Source: Branchiostoma lanceolatum (taxonomy: Eukaryota > Chordata > Leptocardii > Amphioxiformes > Branchiostomatidae). From it: a stretch of DNA of 64,000 nt. The DNA lies in assembly GCF_035083965.1 (NCBI RefSeq), contig NC_089724.1, positions 13,510,910 to 13,574,909 on the forward strand, given 5' to 3'. Below, in pieces: positions 44,801-55,165 of this stretch. The notes under the pieces are model-generated. The model did not search any database, was not told where the DNA came from, and saw only the letters and a program-made list of their open reading frames with translations. Both the position numbers and the translations under genes were made by a program. The first letter of the stretch is position 1; each line of letters opens with the position of its first letter.

Positions 44801-47800
44801 TCTTTGCCAGTTTCCCAGCATCATTCACAATTCTGAACAAAGAACTCATTAAAAATTAAAATTTGGATGGAGATTTGTGGTAAAGTTATCTTCTCACCAC
44901 TAGCAAAACATGACACTTACATTGTGTATATATCAGCAAAACTGATTTACAGTAGTACTTACATCTTGCTCCATCTACTGTGTTATTTTCTAACTTACAC
45001 AAGTAGTCAAATGACTTTCAGCACCATGGACAGACCCATTTCTATTTTTTGTCTCCCTGAAAATTGGGGTGGCAGCAGTGATTAACAGAAATGGCACATT
45101 GGCCCAATGGAGTGCAAAAGCTATATATCATCCCACATACATGTACAGTATTCAAGGCACATTTATGAGCTTTAATGAGCATTGGGGATTCAAAAGCTTT
45201 AACCTTCTCCCTTTAAGGTAGCCGTTGGCACAAACATTTGTATCGGTTACGGGTTTACACAGCAAAGAGAAGGTTAAAAGGTGAAAAAACGTATGTATAT
45301 GTATTGGTTTAACTATGTTTTCCAATTTCTTGATATGATGCATGGGTTTTGATCCCTTAAAGAACTGATAAATTTCATCCTGCCTTACCTCTTGACCAAC
45401 TCAGCTTTGAAGGCACCAGTCTTCTTTGCATCCATTTCTGTGAAGTGCACTTCTGACAACGTGCAGTTGGGATGTATGTTGAAGAACGTCATCACCCCCT
45501 CCAGGATTGCACCAACACATAAGTCAATTGGACAGCCATAGACACCTACAGAATAAGTAGACATATAAGTAAGAAAAATGTATGAAGCTACAGAGAATGA
45601 AGATGAAATAAGACCATAGCAACTACATAAAGAATTTTCTTTCTAATGAGACCTCTGTAGCTGTATACAACCTGCAAATTAGAATATTTCAAAGGAACAT
45701 CATAGACATCAAACATATACATGTATGTCATGTTGGTGAAGTACAACTATTTCCAAAGTCTGACCTGAGCTGATAGCAGGTACACCAATGCTGTGGTAGT
45801 CCTTTGCCTCTTGGAGTGAGTTGAACACTGCCCGGAGAAGATTAGCTTCTTTTCCACTCTTCTCATCTTCAGATAAACCTGCAAACAGTGGAGCATGCAG
45901 TTTCTGTGAGCCATGTTCACAGTGCTTAGATAAAGACCATAAAAATGGTACTTATTTAGTTATTAGCTGAAAATATATAACTGGAGTTATGCCATGTGCC
46001 AAATTAAAAGAGTCAGATTCAAGAGTTCCTCACCTCGCTGCCATTGAGGTCCGACAGCATGGACGACCATCTTGCATGGCAGCCGGTAAGGTTTGGTGGT
46101 CATCACGTCTCCATCAGACAGGTGGCCCGAGGTCCTGATGTAAGCCTCACAGTCCCGCTGGATCTCTTTTCCTCCTTGGGAAATAAAAAGATTGAAAAAT
46201 TTATTGATATCTTTTAAATTAATGATATATGTACCTTCAAGCTTCCCAATCAACACATAAATCAACTAATATCAGTGTAAACATAACCTTCATTGTGTAA
46301 ACACCACAGCACATTGTAAAATGGTTGGTCATTTCTACTTTCTGCATTCATAACATACCTACTAGTAGGCTGACAAAACTTCAACATTTACCTAATTCTG
46401 TATCTGTATCTAGATAGCCGGTATAACCGTCCTTTCAGCGCAACACATCAACAATTTCCCCATAAATCATTGAATCAGAGAGACATAACAAAACCTGCAA
46501 GCACCTGCTTTCACCAGAGCTGCGGCCAGACCCCCGATATGAGACAGCCTGCCGTTGGCTGCATTAACAATGACGTCTGCCTGTAGTGCTGTCAGGTCTC
46601 CCTGGCAGACGTACAGCTTCTTCCCTTGTCTGGTCGTCACACGGCAGACCTGTGAAGGAGAAAACTGTGATTTAGTCAAGGTGAATGTGATGATACATTG
46701 TATCATCAAGTTACAATACAGGTGGAAACCTTCTGTTATAATGAAAGAGACATTTGGCAGGTTGCAGTACAGTATACTGAGATGTCTTAACATCAATCTA
46801 GGTCGACAAAGGCAATGACAGTATGCGTGAACAAACTTTTTCAGCTCCCTTACTTTTTTGGGGGTAGACACTGGCCTTCCAACACCAGATGCTGCTGCAC
46901 CAGTCGGAATGTCCTCCGTTGAGATCACCACCTTCTCTTCCCTCTCTATGACCTTGAGAAGCCCCCTTCCTATGTTCCCAGTGAAGAACTTGCACATTCC
47001 TGAAAACACAGTCAAGCTTGGGTATAAAGTACCTATCAATAAGCAGGGAGAAAGACCATGCAAATAAATGATACGGATTCAAGAATTCACACCAGTGCTG
47101 AGGCTCACCTGGCTTTGTTATCTGCATTCTGTCCATCAGTACAGCTGACACAAGGTCCTGCAGGTCAGCCTTAGCAGTTTGTGTTCCCTCTTTGGTACCA
47201 TGGAGTGAGAACCCTTTCCCAGTTTGAGTTATCTTCACTTTATGGTCCATCAGTTTCCTCTCTATCCCATTGATGGCACTGCGGTGATAGTCCTGAAGAA
47301 ACTTCATGCATCCCTCTCCAACATCCATGTCAATCTTAACAATGGTGTTGTTTACTATGTAGCTGTTTACTTCTTCTTTTGCCACGGGGACAATTTCTGA
47401 AGGTCCAACAATCCACACACTGCGTGAGGCATCAGCATGGATGTCAATTGCCAACGTGTCCTTCAAGCGTCCAATGTGATCAGCCCACCCACGGGTGTCC
47501 AGCAAGTCTCCACTATCATCAGGAACAGAAATTCTTGTCTCAGACATGTTCTGTTGTAAGATGCGTTTTGCACTTTGTATGTCTTGAGGGTCCATTGCCA
47601 GAATCATCACTTCACCATTATCTGTACTACACGTTGCCATAACTCTTGCCTCCTGCATAGAGTTTTCCACATACTCTCTTCCCTTATTTGACATAAGGTA
47701 TTCTCGTATCCCACGAGACAGGTTAATCCTCTCCTCGACTAAACTGTTCACAATTTCGTATACTTTGATTTTAGCATTTGTGACTAGAGACTGCTGACCC

Positions 47801-50800
47801 CTAAAGTACACCTCCTGCCTGTCTACCTGAAGCTGGATTTCTACGTCAGGATGTTTGGAGGGAAAGTGGTGCAAGTCTAGCAGTTTAAGCCTCGCAGTCT
47901 TGACGTTAGTGATGTGGTCTGTCACGATGGAAGCCTCTCTTTCCAGGTGTGTCTCTATCTCATCAACCATGGTTTTGTAGCACTGTTTGGCCTCAGCAAC
48001 TGCCTCCACTGTTCCAGTAATTTCCACGGATCCGCCTCCTTCCTCGTTGTCAAATCCATCAGCCCAGACAGCTTCTCTGTTGGACACGCTTATGTTCTCA
48101 ACAATTTCCTTTACTTTGTCTTTGGCATGTTTCCATATGTTTGGAGACACAGAGAACTGGACTGCTTGAAACTTTTTGAGATACTGTTCCATACAGTTCT
48201 TGCTTCTCTGTGCCCAATCCTGGATGAACGTATGGACATTTTTCAGTGCCGGTGTCATTGTTGGGGTCACAACAGCAACTTTCCCAAGACTTGGGTTCCA
48301 GTCAACAGCTGCATAAACATCCTCCATTGTTTTTCTTAGTTCATTCATGTAGGTTTCAGTGGAAGAGATGAAGGTCATCACTTCAACATTGACCTCCACT
48401 TCAACAGGGTCTGGGAGTTTGAATGCTGCAGGGTCATGATCCTCTAGTGTTTCTCCAAGGCACTTGTAGTAAGGCTTCACAGTGACAGCAGTGTTACTCA
48501 GTTTGTGTTCTTGTTGCAGGACTGTGTTGACAGCTTTGGGAAAGAAAAGACAGCAATAAAGCACTCAGAAATTGTAGTCTACGTCTTACAGTGTATGAAT
48601 TACCAAACTTTTCCGTCATATTTATTCAGAGTTGTGCAAAGCAGTGACAATCACTGAGCTGGCCAACCTTGGATAAATATGACAGAAAATAAAACTAAAT
48701 ACATTGTAAATAAAATGATAGTTCCAGCCTTTGTAGCCAATAATAAGGTTTTTAAGATAGTTACCATACAGATTTACATTCATGTAAGATGCTTTAATTT
48801 CAGAAGCAAATCTAAAAATAGATTACACATACTGTCTGGATTTTCAAAGTGTATGATGGCCGTCCCACAGGTTTGGTCATACTTGACATCAGCAATAGGT
48901 CCTCCCCCACTCCTGTTGGCATTGTCGAAATACAGCTCCACTAAGTCCTTTGGAGTGTTGTCAGGCAGGCCTGTCACTATGATGGCATCGGTGACTGGGA
49001 CCCTCTCAACTGTCAGACTCCTGCCTTCAAGTTGTTTTACAGCAGACTTGGCAACCATTCTGTCAAAGTCTAAGGCAATAAGAACACTGAGGATGATCTT
49101 CACATCTATTACAGGAAGTGAAAATCAACTGGAATGGGGGGGAAATGGTACAATACAAGACTAAACATGTAACTAAAAAGGTACAGGACCAACTTATCAA
49201 ACACAGGACTATTAGTTTGATATGTAATTGAGATAGCACCATCAAATTGAAGACTTGTCCAAGATACCATACAACATCAATTATACTTACCAGTTATAGA
49301 GTCCATTGTAACCAAGGCCAGTCCTGGCTGTGAGCTGTAGACAATGTCTGTTACAGTATCCCCACTGATGGCCTCCATGTACAGCAGAAGGGTTTCTCTG
49401 GAGGTGCTTTCATTGATATCCTAAGTATGCAAAAGTTTCAATGTCAACTTTAGCAAACATGTAAAACACCCCATACAAATCTTGATGTATAGAACTTATT
49501 TATTTTCTTGGTATATATATTCAGCACATTGAACAGTAATAACATTTCTTCAAAAATCTAGAACTTTGAAATGTTTTCCCAACATACCTTTATAAAAAGG
49601 CAAGTACTATGAAGTGGGAGTTCTCTTGTGTTGGCTGCCACATTTGGCCTTACTTCTTCAACGAGGAATGTAGTCTGTCCAAACTTGTGCTCTCTATCCA
49701 GTACACGCTCACTAGCTGTGGATACAAAAATGTCGGACATAATGTTAATGATTTGGGGAAGACAATCTGCTAGGCAAAAATATTTGTAGTTCTTTTAAAA
49801 GATACATTTAAGGTAAGATAACATAAGTCTTTAAATTTGACCTTACATGATAAGGAGGGAAATGTTGATAAATGTCATTTCTACCTGCTGGGTCACTGAA
49901 GATGATGAAGGCTTTGTCATCTCTGATTTCGAAGCTCTTCATTTCTCCTCCTCCCGACCGTCTTGAGTTCTCAAAGTACATCTCTACCGTCTCGCTTTGG
50001 CCAGGAGAAAACCCTGACACTTGAAGAATTACATCTTCCTCAGGAGGTCCGTCCTCTTTTATATCATCTGTAAAGGGAGTGTTGTACTGTCCTGTTTCTT
50101 TTGGCCTAACACTACCATCGCCCATGTTAGGCACAGGAGGGCCCTCCAATGGCAGGCCTGCATCATCTGGTGCTGCACAATCTGTCATTACATCATCTGT
50201 GTGGTCTGTTTCCTCCTCATTTGTTGAGGTTAATGGTGGTTCAGGCCACTTTGGGCCTGCTGACACCATATCAGTCGATGCCACTTCCATCTGTAGTGAT
50301 GACTCTGATGTCATGGGAGATGATGAACTTGGAGTTGACCTTTTCTCTTCCATCTTTTTGGTGAGAGGTGATTCTGGTGGCGTTGAGAACACAGGCTGAG
50401 CTAGAATGTGGGGATGACAAATGTTTCCGCCAGCTACTGAGCTAGAAGACTCTCCTTGCACTGATGCTTCATCAAAGTCACCTGTAAGAGTTGGTGTCAT
50501 TTTTTAAAACTGCTTTGTACATGTACAGCAAATGGTAAAACCTGCAACCCAAGACTTTTGTTCTCCTTTTAGGTATGAAGACCAGATCACATACATGTAG
50601 GGCACAACGTTTCAGACTGGCACTAGTGTTTGAGTTCTTCTTACAAGTTCTTTAATACGACTAACTCTTGTTCAAATAATTGGTAGAAAAATGAAACATA
50701 GCACCTATACTTTTATCATTTTGCATGCAGAACTTGTGAGTATTTCTTTCATTGTCCTCAAAAGATACCTTTGAGTTTCTTTGAAGGTGAAACTAGGCTG

Positions 50801-52414
50801 GAACTGATGACCTCTTCAAACCTCTTCCCCAGGAAAGCCATCTCACCAGGAGGTGATGCATCTACATCTGGTGGGAATGGAATGTAGTGGAACAAAGATC
50901 ACAATCAGTTCTTTGTAAGATTTCTTTTGCAGATTTTTGGATGTTCTGTTGGCTTTGCAAAATGAGGATAACACAACATATCACAAAACAATATTCAAGA
51001 CAAAGAGAAATATCTTTGTCTTAGAGAAGCAAAGCCTACATCATGTATCCCAAAGCTTTGGAACTTAGGTGACATGGATGAGTGAAGTTGAACATTATCA
51101 GCAATGTGCCATTTTTATGACATTTCCATACTCAACTGCTGACCTGTATGATGATCCACACTGTCACCCTCCTCTGCATCAGATTCCATCTCCGCTTCTT
51201 CCAAGTCTCCAGGACAAGGAACAACTTTCACTTTGCTGCCCTGGATGTAATGTGCAGGCTGAGCAAGTACATTTTGTGCCACTGCAAGGGGATGATATCA
51301 TAATGTCTTGCTCATTTTACCCCTGCAATCATTTCAACTGAGAGTTGCAAGTCAGTATGTTTTCAGATTCATGTGTAACTTGGTGCAAGATAGCATAATA
51401 ACATTGTCCGTTGTGGTTGGGCCTGAACTTGCAAGATAAAAGAACAAATAAAAAGTTCCTGAAGAAAAGTTAACACAGACTGTGGCAGAGGAATAAAAGT
51501 AGCACACAAACGCCATTATCAGTACATTTCGTTATCATAATTCATAAACCATATGATATAAGTTATATGCTGTTCAACACAAATACAGTGCAGACAAATT
51601 AAAACAACACTTAATATGATGTGGCAATGCCAAATCATTACCCAAGTGGACATTTTCAAGTGCTAATCAATCTTCTACGTTCTACAGGTGAGGCTTGTGT
51701 GGACCCCCCCCCCCTTCCATATATGGACTATCCCTCCCTGACAGATCTTATGAATAAATCATCACATAGCCACAGCAGTGGAGCATAATATTTACACACC
51801 CTTTGCTTTCGGTTCCTCTTTTCATATCATGCTTTGACTGAGCAAGGAGGTTATACAGTCTATATAACCTCCTTGGACTGAGTAAACACAAAGCATACGG
51901 ATCCGCTAGCATACTAGTATCATACATGAGATAAGAAAACTGAAACCAAGGAGGTTTAAACCTCCTTGCTGAAACACAGAGGCTGCCAATCAAGTCTTTC
52001 ATGAGTTATTGACTAGATAGTGTGGTTTGGAACTTTTTTGAAGCAAGGAGGTTTTATAAAACCTCCTTTTTTGAAGTAACATACCGAAGAAGTTTTTAAC
52101 CAAGCCGAGCCTTGTACTGCTGGACAGGGACAAAATTCGTGAATGTTCACGTGGCCGTGGCATGTTCTCACATCTGGCCACTAATTAGTGATTTGGTTGA
52201 CAAAGGTCAAGGAATTCTTTGGAAAGCTTTTCAAATACTGACCTGATTGGTCCTCAAACGTTACCACAGCCCGCCCGGGACCCAGCAGTCGGACTGCCCT
52301 GACGTCCCCGCCTGACGACTGGCTCCGGCTCTGGAAGTAGATCGTGACTTTATCCTGCAAACCTGGAAGGTCTGGCAGCCCGCGAACTAGAACTGATCTT
52401 CGCTCCCCCGACAT
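37439..52414 (-). CDS. PARP14-like: PARP14-like mono-ADP-ribosyltransferase with three macrodomains (28 exons, 2,100 aa)
   Basis: Exons: 52243-52414, 51144-51281, 50769-50867, 49885-50481, 49588-49715, 49291-49420, 48833-49069, 47109-48533, 46854-46999, 46505-46649, 46034-46174, 45765-45878, 45389-45545, 44527-44737, 44298-44396, 44015-44134, 43562-43738, 43126-43285, 42830-42973, 42359-42472, 41908-42048, 41312-41530, 40878-41201, 40116-40260, 39267-39475, 38647-38878, 38027-38121, 37439-37722. All 27 junctions keep phase. The start is the ATG at 52414; the in-frame GTG upstream was not used. Order: RRM-like 1-4 (residues 1-500), KH-like array (501-976), macrodomains 1-3 (about 1025-1210, 1211-1430, 1467-1672), KH-like (1672-1828), WWE (1828-1898), ADP-ribosyltransferase (1898-2100). 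Human PARP14 (about 1,800 aa) has the same plan. Catalytic His1983 (LWHGS), Tyr2015 (GKGTYFA) and Ile2082 fit a mono-ADP-ribosyltransferase. Confidence 0.92.
39267..39475 (-). CDS. Exon 25: WWE domain
   Basis: A 209-nt exon, the same length in all three PARP14-like genes. It encodes W-CYEKPDGSYQEFDP, AEIEEAF and YEIDF, the WWE pattern. WWE domains in several PARPs bind ADP-ribose chains or related groups. The second conserved Trp is replaced. Confidence 0.82.
40116..41201 (-). CDS. Exons 23-24: KH-like segment before the WWE domain
   Basis: It matches exons 9-10 of the two smaller paralogues: LQLNFFGSDKRSIDSAKRKV, then GRQRNVHLTVG, then RICIQGTSDMTSV. The second exon ends in phase 2 inside the Trp codon that opens the WWE domain, as in the paralogues. 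Confidence 0.75.
40443..40863 (+). mobile_element. tRNA-derived SINE in intron 23, antisense to the gene
   Basis: The head has a box A-like GTGTGACGTAATGGATAGA and a box B-like GAGTTCAAACCCGG. A central block contains CCTTGGGAAAGGCACTTAAC and GTAAATGAGTACC, and the element ends in an AAATAAATAAAT tail. The tail stops about 15 bp from the splice donor of exon 23 (40878). No Pol III terminator closes a tRNA and the acceptor stem does not pair, so it is not a tRNA gene. Confidence 0.75.
41312..42973 (-). CDS. Exons 19-22: macrodomain 3 of the 2,100-aa protein
   Basis: GDITTEAVDAIVIPTNSKL, KAGGSLQ, GAGSLPCRHVLHL and ALPAIGTGG mark the macrodomain. The Asn-rich binding loop reads IVIPTN. It is the counterpart of the only macrodomain of the two smaller paralogues: intron positions match and the 141-nt exon is shared by all three. 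Confidence 0.82.
43126..44737 (-). CDS. Exons 14-18: macrodomain 2 of the 2,100-aa protein, with coding minisatellite
   Basis: The order of macrodomain elements is kept (EVLVNTVG, LGQGGVASAFLKAGG, FPALGTGNLGYP), but NAAN is changed to NTVG. Exon 14 carries a Ser/Pro-rich linker. Exon 18 ends in three to four copies of a six-residue LPGTAA repeat. Confidence 0.8.
43153..43206 (-). repeat. Coding 18-bp tandem repeat (LPGTAA)n
   Basis: Three nearly identical 18-bp units CTGGCAACGCTGCTGTCC (plus-strand reading) inside exon 18, giving LPGTA(A/G) repeats in the linker between macrodomains 2 and 3. Being in frame, copy number can vary without a frameshift. Confidence 0.85.
45389..46649 (-). CDS. 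Exons 10-13: macrodomain 1 of the 2,100-aa protein
   Basis: The most canonical macrodomain of the three. It has GDLTALQADVIVNAANG, the GG-containing loop after it, KAGG, VVHAVGP and IGVPAISSG, all expected contacts for ADP-ribose. It is predicted to bind, and possibly remove, ADP-ribose. Confidence 0.85.
47109..48533 (-). CDS. Exon 8: KH-like array of the 2,100-aa PARP14-like protein (1,425 nt)
   Basis: By far the largest exon of the gene. It encodes the end of RRM-like unit 4 (TVKPYYKCLG) and then repeated KH-like segments with the pattern of an alpha/beta unit followed by a G-T/S-G turn (for example EITGTVEAV, SLHGTKEGT). Its last part aligns with exon 3 of the two smaller paralogues (GEGCMKFLQ against EGCAKLLLHH), so the smaller genes kept only the end of this array. 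Confidence 0.75.
48833..52414 (-). CDS. Exons 1-7: RRM-like repeats of the 2,100-aa PARP14-like protein
   Basis: Four RRM-like units are each split by a phase-1 or phase-0 intron near the middle: VLVRGLPDLPGLQ with GRAVVTF (exons 1-2), ILQVSGFSPGQ with AFIIF (exons 4-5), the unit ending PGLALVTM (exons 6-7), and IIVTGLPDNTP with GTAIIHF (exons 7-8). Exon 4 also encodes about 140 residues of Ser/Pro/Glu-rich, probably disordered linker. RRM-like folds in this family may bind RNA or proteins; which applies here cannot be read from sequence. Confidence 0.8.
51843..52068. repeat. Cluster of three AAGGAGGTT palindromes in intron 1 of the 2,100-aa gene
   Basis: Inverted repeats at 51843-51875 (13-bp arms, 7-base loop), 51947-51968 (perfect 22-bp palindrome) and 52045-52068 (perfect 24-bp palindrome). 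All share AAGGAGGTT and AACCTCCTT and are spaced about 100 bp apart. The same core occurs once more at 19032-19052. Confidence 0.8.
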
Positions 52415-52666
52415 ATTGGAGGGAGTCACAAACCCGGAAGTGGATTTAGTCCGGACGGTTTCTGTGTTTTTACAACAGTCTGACGAAGTTATAAATGATG
52501 CTAATGTTCTGTTAGCACCTTACAAATATGAAAATGGCATTCTTGATGAGCCAACTCCCCTTCAAAGCGTGTTTGGGCGCATTCTTTACAAGTGATGGCG
52601 TAGGTTCCGCTTTCCATGAAGTTTCGGTCCGTCTTCCTAAAAGTTAATTGGTTCACCATGACGAAT

Positions 52667-52676
52667 GGGAATCCCC
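52667..52676 (+). promoter_or_regulatory. Perfect NF-kappaB-type site upstream of the 2,100-aa gene
   Basis: GGGAATCCCC matches GGGRNNYYCC and lies 253 bp upstream of the modelled ATG. Vertebrate PARP14-cluster genes are immune-inducible, so the site is suggestive. A 10-bp degenerate match can also arise by chance. Confidence 0.4.
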
Positions 52677-52905
52677 GCGAAAAACTCTGTCTGCTGATTG
52701 GTTCAGTACTGTCAGCTGACCCTGATTTGCACACGTCTTAGGGGTGAAAGGTTAGATCACGCCCCTGAAACACCGAAACTGCTGAGACTGGAAAGGGAAG
52801 TTAAAGCGGAAAGGACGTCGTCTTTTTCTAACCTTTTGGTTACGCATTGCACACCTGTTGTAGGGCTTTAGGCACACCAAGGTATTTGCGACGAGATTAT
52901 CTGAA

Positions 52906-52952
52906 ATGGCGGCGTTTAAGGGACACACTGATGCTGGGGCATCCAGCCGGAG
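52906..52952 (+). CDS. Possible first coding exon of a divergent plus-strand gene
   Basis: ATGGCGGCGTTTAAG opens a 47-nt frame (MAAFKGHTDAGASSRR) that ends at a good donor, CGGAG followed by GTACGT. It lies 0.5 kb from and divergent to the 2,100-aa gene. No partner exon was found among the mobile elements to the right, so it could be chance or a gene whose other exons lie beyond the window. Confidence 0.2.
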
Positions 52953-53237
52953 GTACGTTCAGCATTACCACACCTATTTGTGCACATGTGTGTCCTACTG
53001 TGGTAAAGACGTTTGACTCTACCAATACCATACATGGTATTGTCAAGGAGGTATTGTATGGTGTGATGATATATTTTGAAGTCGATGACTCATGCGTATT
53101 ATTAGATGTACCGTAATTTTATGGGGTCATTAGGGATCAAATTTGATAGAACCTCGTTGCTCTCACAAAGTCAGAGGCTTAGTTTTGTCACTCTCACTCT
53201 CAAGCAGTGCAGCTCCAGTGGAATGGATTTAGACACT

Positions 53238-53359
53238 TTATCATCTCCATGAAAAATGGAGATATTGTTTTTGGCATGTCTGTCTGTGTGTGTGTGTGTG
53301 TCTATGTGTCTGTCTGTGTGTGTGTTTGTGTTTCCGGACTATTGTAGTCAGCATAACTC
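53238..53359 (+). repeat. Interspersed repeat with TG microsatellite, left part of a split copy
   Basis: ATCTCCATGAAAAATGGAGA, then a TG-rich run, then GGACTATTGTAGTCAGCATA. The same order is present unbroken at about 61517-61615. Here the copy is interrupted at 53359 and resumes near 57724 with AACTCAAGAACCTCTGGATG. Confidence 0.75.
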
Positions 53360-53641
53360 CTATTTTAAGAAAGACAAAGATAAATTGGAGAGGGTACAGA
53401 ACCAAGCAGCCAGATTCTGCACGAGCAACTACGTCAGGGGTGCTAGTGTCACCAAAGTGAAAACAGATCTGCAGTGGATGTCACTCGAAGAGAGAAGGAC
53501 TATGCATGATGTACAAAATGACTAATAAACTGGTGGACGTACCGACTAATAAGTATCTAATACCAGCTCAGAAAAGGACTAGAAATAGCCATGCTTTTAA
53601 GTATCCGACTTTTCAACCTAGGATTGATGTGTTCAAAAATT

Positions 53642-54480
53642 GGGTTTGCGGAAAAAGCTGGGCTGTCTACCTGGCCTGGCTAGCTGGCCTGTCTACCTGG
53701 CCTGTCTACCACGTCAGGCTAGCAACCCAGAAACTCAGAAACTCAGAAACCCCCATTCATATCCCCACAAATCGTGAGGCCCTAGTGCAGTCGCGCCCCC
53801 TAGCGGAACGTTTCCAAAGCACACCCGTTACGCTGGGCGCGTCACAGCACACGCCGATCGTCATTCGAAACCGCGATTTTCGTCCCCTCTTCTTGATTCC
53901 TACGAAGTTTACATGAATTGCTTCATCGTCTGAAAACGAACAGGTTGTTCCCATTCTATCGCCCTTTGTTTATGTTATCCAAAGGAACTCTCGAAAACTG
54001 CATTTAGCGATGTCGCAGACGTCGCTGATCGCCATCTTACTTCACGTGACCATGTTCTTCAAGCTTGCTTCACTGGAGGGCGCTGTTTCAGAGTAGAGTA
54101 GAGTTGCCTCTGAATACAACGTTGTTGACAGGTTGTATCAATATCTAACTTGGAGCCACCATTTTACGTCTCTTCCGGCTCCAGCGTAGACACCCTTCCC
54201 TAACCGGTGTCTCCCAGTTTACAGGGGCATCCCGGAATTGAGTATCAAACCCAACTTGTGTGAATCTCAATGCGTAAGTTGTGGGACAGGGTGAAGTTGC
54301 GAACACAACGATACTAACAGTTTAGATAAACAGAGGAACCATGTGTCTTACGGTTGGGCCGGCTGTAGGCGGGACGCGGACCGGAATATGTAACGTTCAT
54401 ACCACGTGGCTGTCGGCGGACGTTGACAGACTAAAAATTCATACATTTCCGGTCCATGTTTACCGTCTGCTTTGAAACAA
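53642..54480 (+). repeat. Left terminal inverted repeat of the 3.84-kb transposon
   Basis: Begins GGGTTTGCGGAAAAAGC, continues through CCTAGTGCAG, TTTCCAAAGCACACCC and TTCTTGATTCCTACGAAG, and ends near GTCTGCTTTGAAACAA. It pairs with 56932-57484. A segment of about 0.26-0.3 kb (about 54115-54370) has no partner in the right arm. Confidence 0.8.
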
Positions 54481-55094
54481 GGCTATCTAAACAAACTATC
54501 TTAATACCCAAATAGGTATCGTAACACGCAAGAAGGCTAATTTTTTGGAAAATAAACATGCCTTGCAACGATTATGGTGTATCTATGGTATATCTTTTTA
54601 TTGATAAATTGATATCTGATACAATGTTACACTATAATACGTTCTGTTTCTAACCTCTTTATTTTTTATTGAAATAAGGTGAATGCAGAGTTGTTGAACC
54701 TACAAGCACGACAAAACAATGTCTGGACGCTGAGATGACAATGACCTTGATCCTTGATACGGCCGTATCTGTCCTGCCCTGTCCAGAAAGTGGCCACGAT
54801 CGGTGTATATTTCACAGTGTGCTGATTACACGGAACATAACGTAAACGGACAGTGAACAGGCCTAGGGTTCCTTGTTTTATCTAATACATAGAAGAAATC
54901 TTTATTGACACGACAAAAGTACAGCGACTTTCGTATGGTCTTCTACAACTATACATGCAAAACAAGAAACAATGGTATACAAAATGATTACCTCAGTACA
55001 TGTATATGGATACTTCACTACTAGGGGGGGGGTCGAATGCAGAGTTGATGTATGTGAAGTCTGCTTACACTTTCATGTCCATTTCATACCAGTC

Positions 55095-55165
55095 TCAGGC
55101 ACGAGTGCCATGTTTATTATCAGCTTCTGCCAGAAGGTGATAATAAACATGGCACTTGTGCCTGA
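55095..55165. repeat. Imperfect hairpin, ~35-bp arms
   Basis: The arm from TCAGGCACGAGTGCCATG to CTTCTG pairs with CAGAAGGTGATAATAAAC to GCCTGA, with about two mismatches and almost no loop. It lies inside the 3.84-kb transposon and is probably a small foldback insertion. Confidence 0.7.

Noticed and set aside
51843-52068. Bacterial ribosome-binding sites (AAGGAGG)
   Set aside because: The context is a eukaryotic intron, and the motif is always part of a palindrome.
52415-52429. Upstream start of the 2,100-aa protein
   Set aside because: The codon there is GTG; the first ATG in frame, at 52414, fits the starts of the two paralogues.
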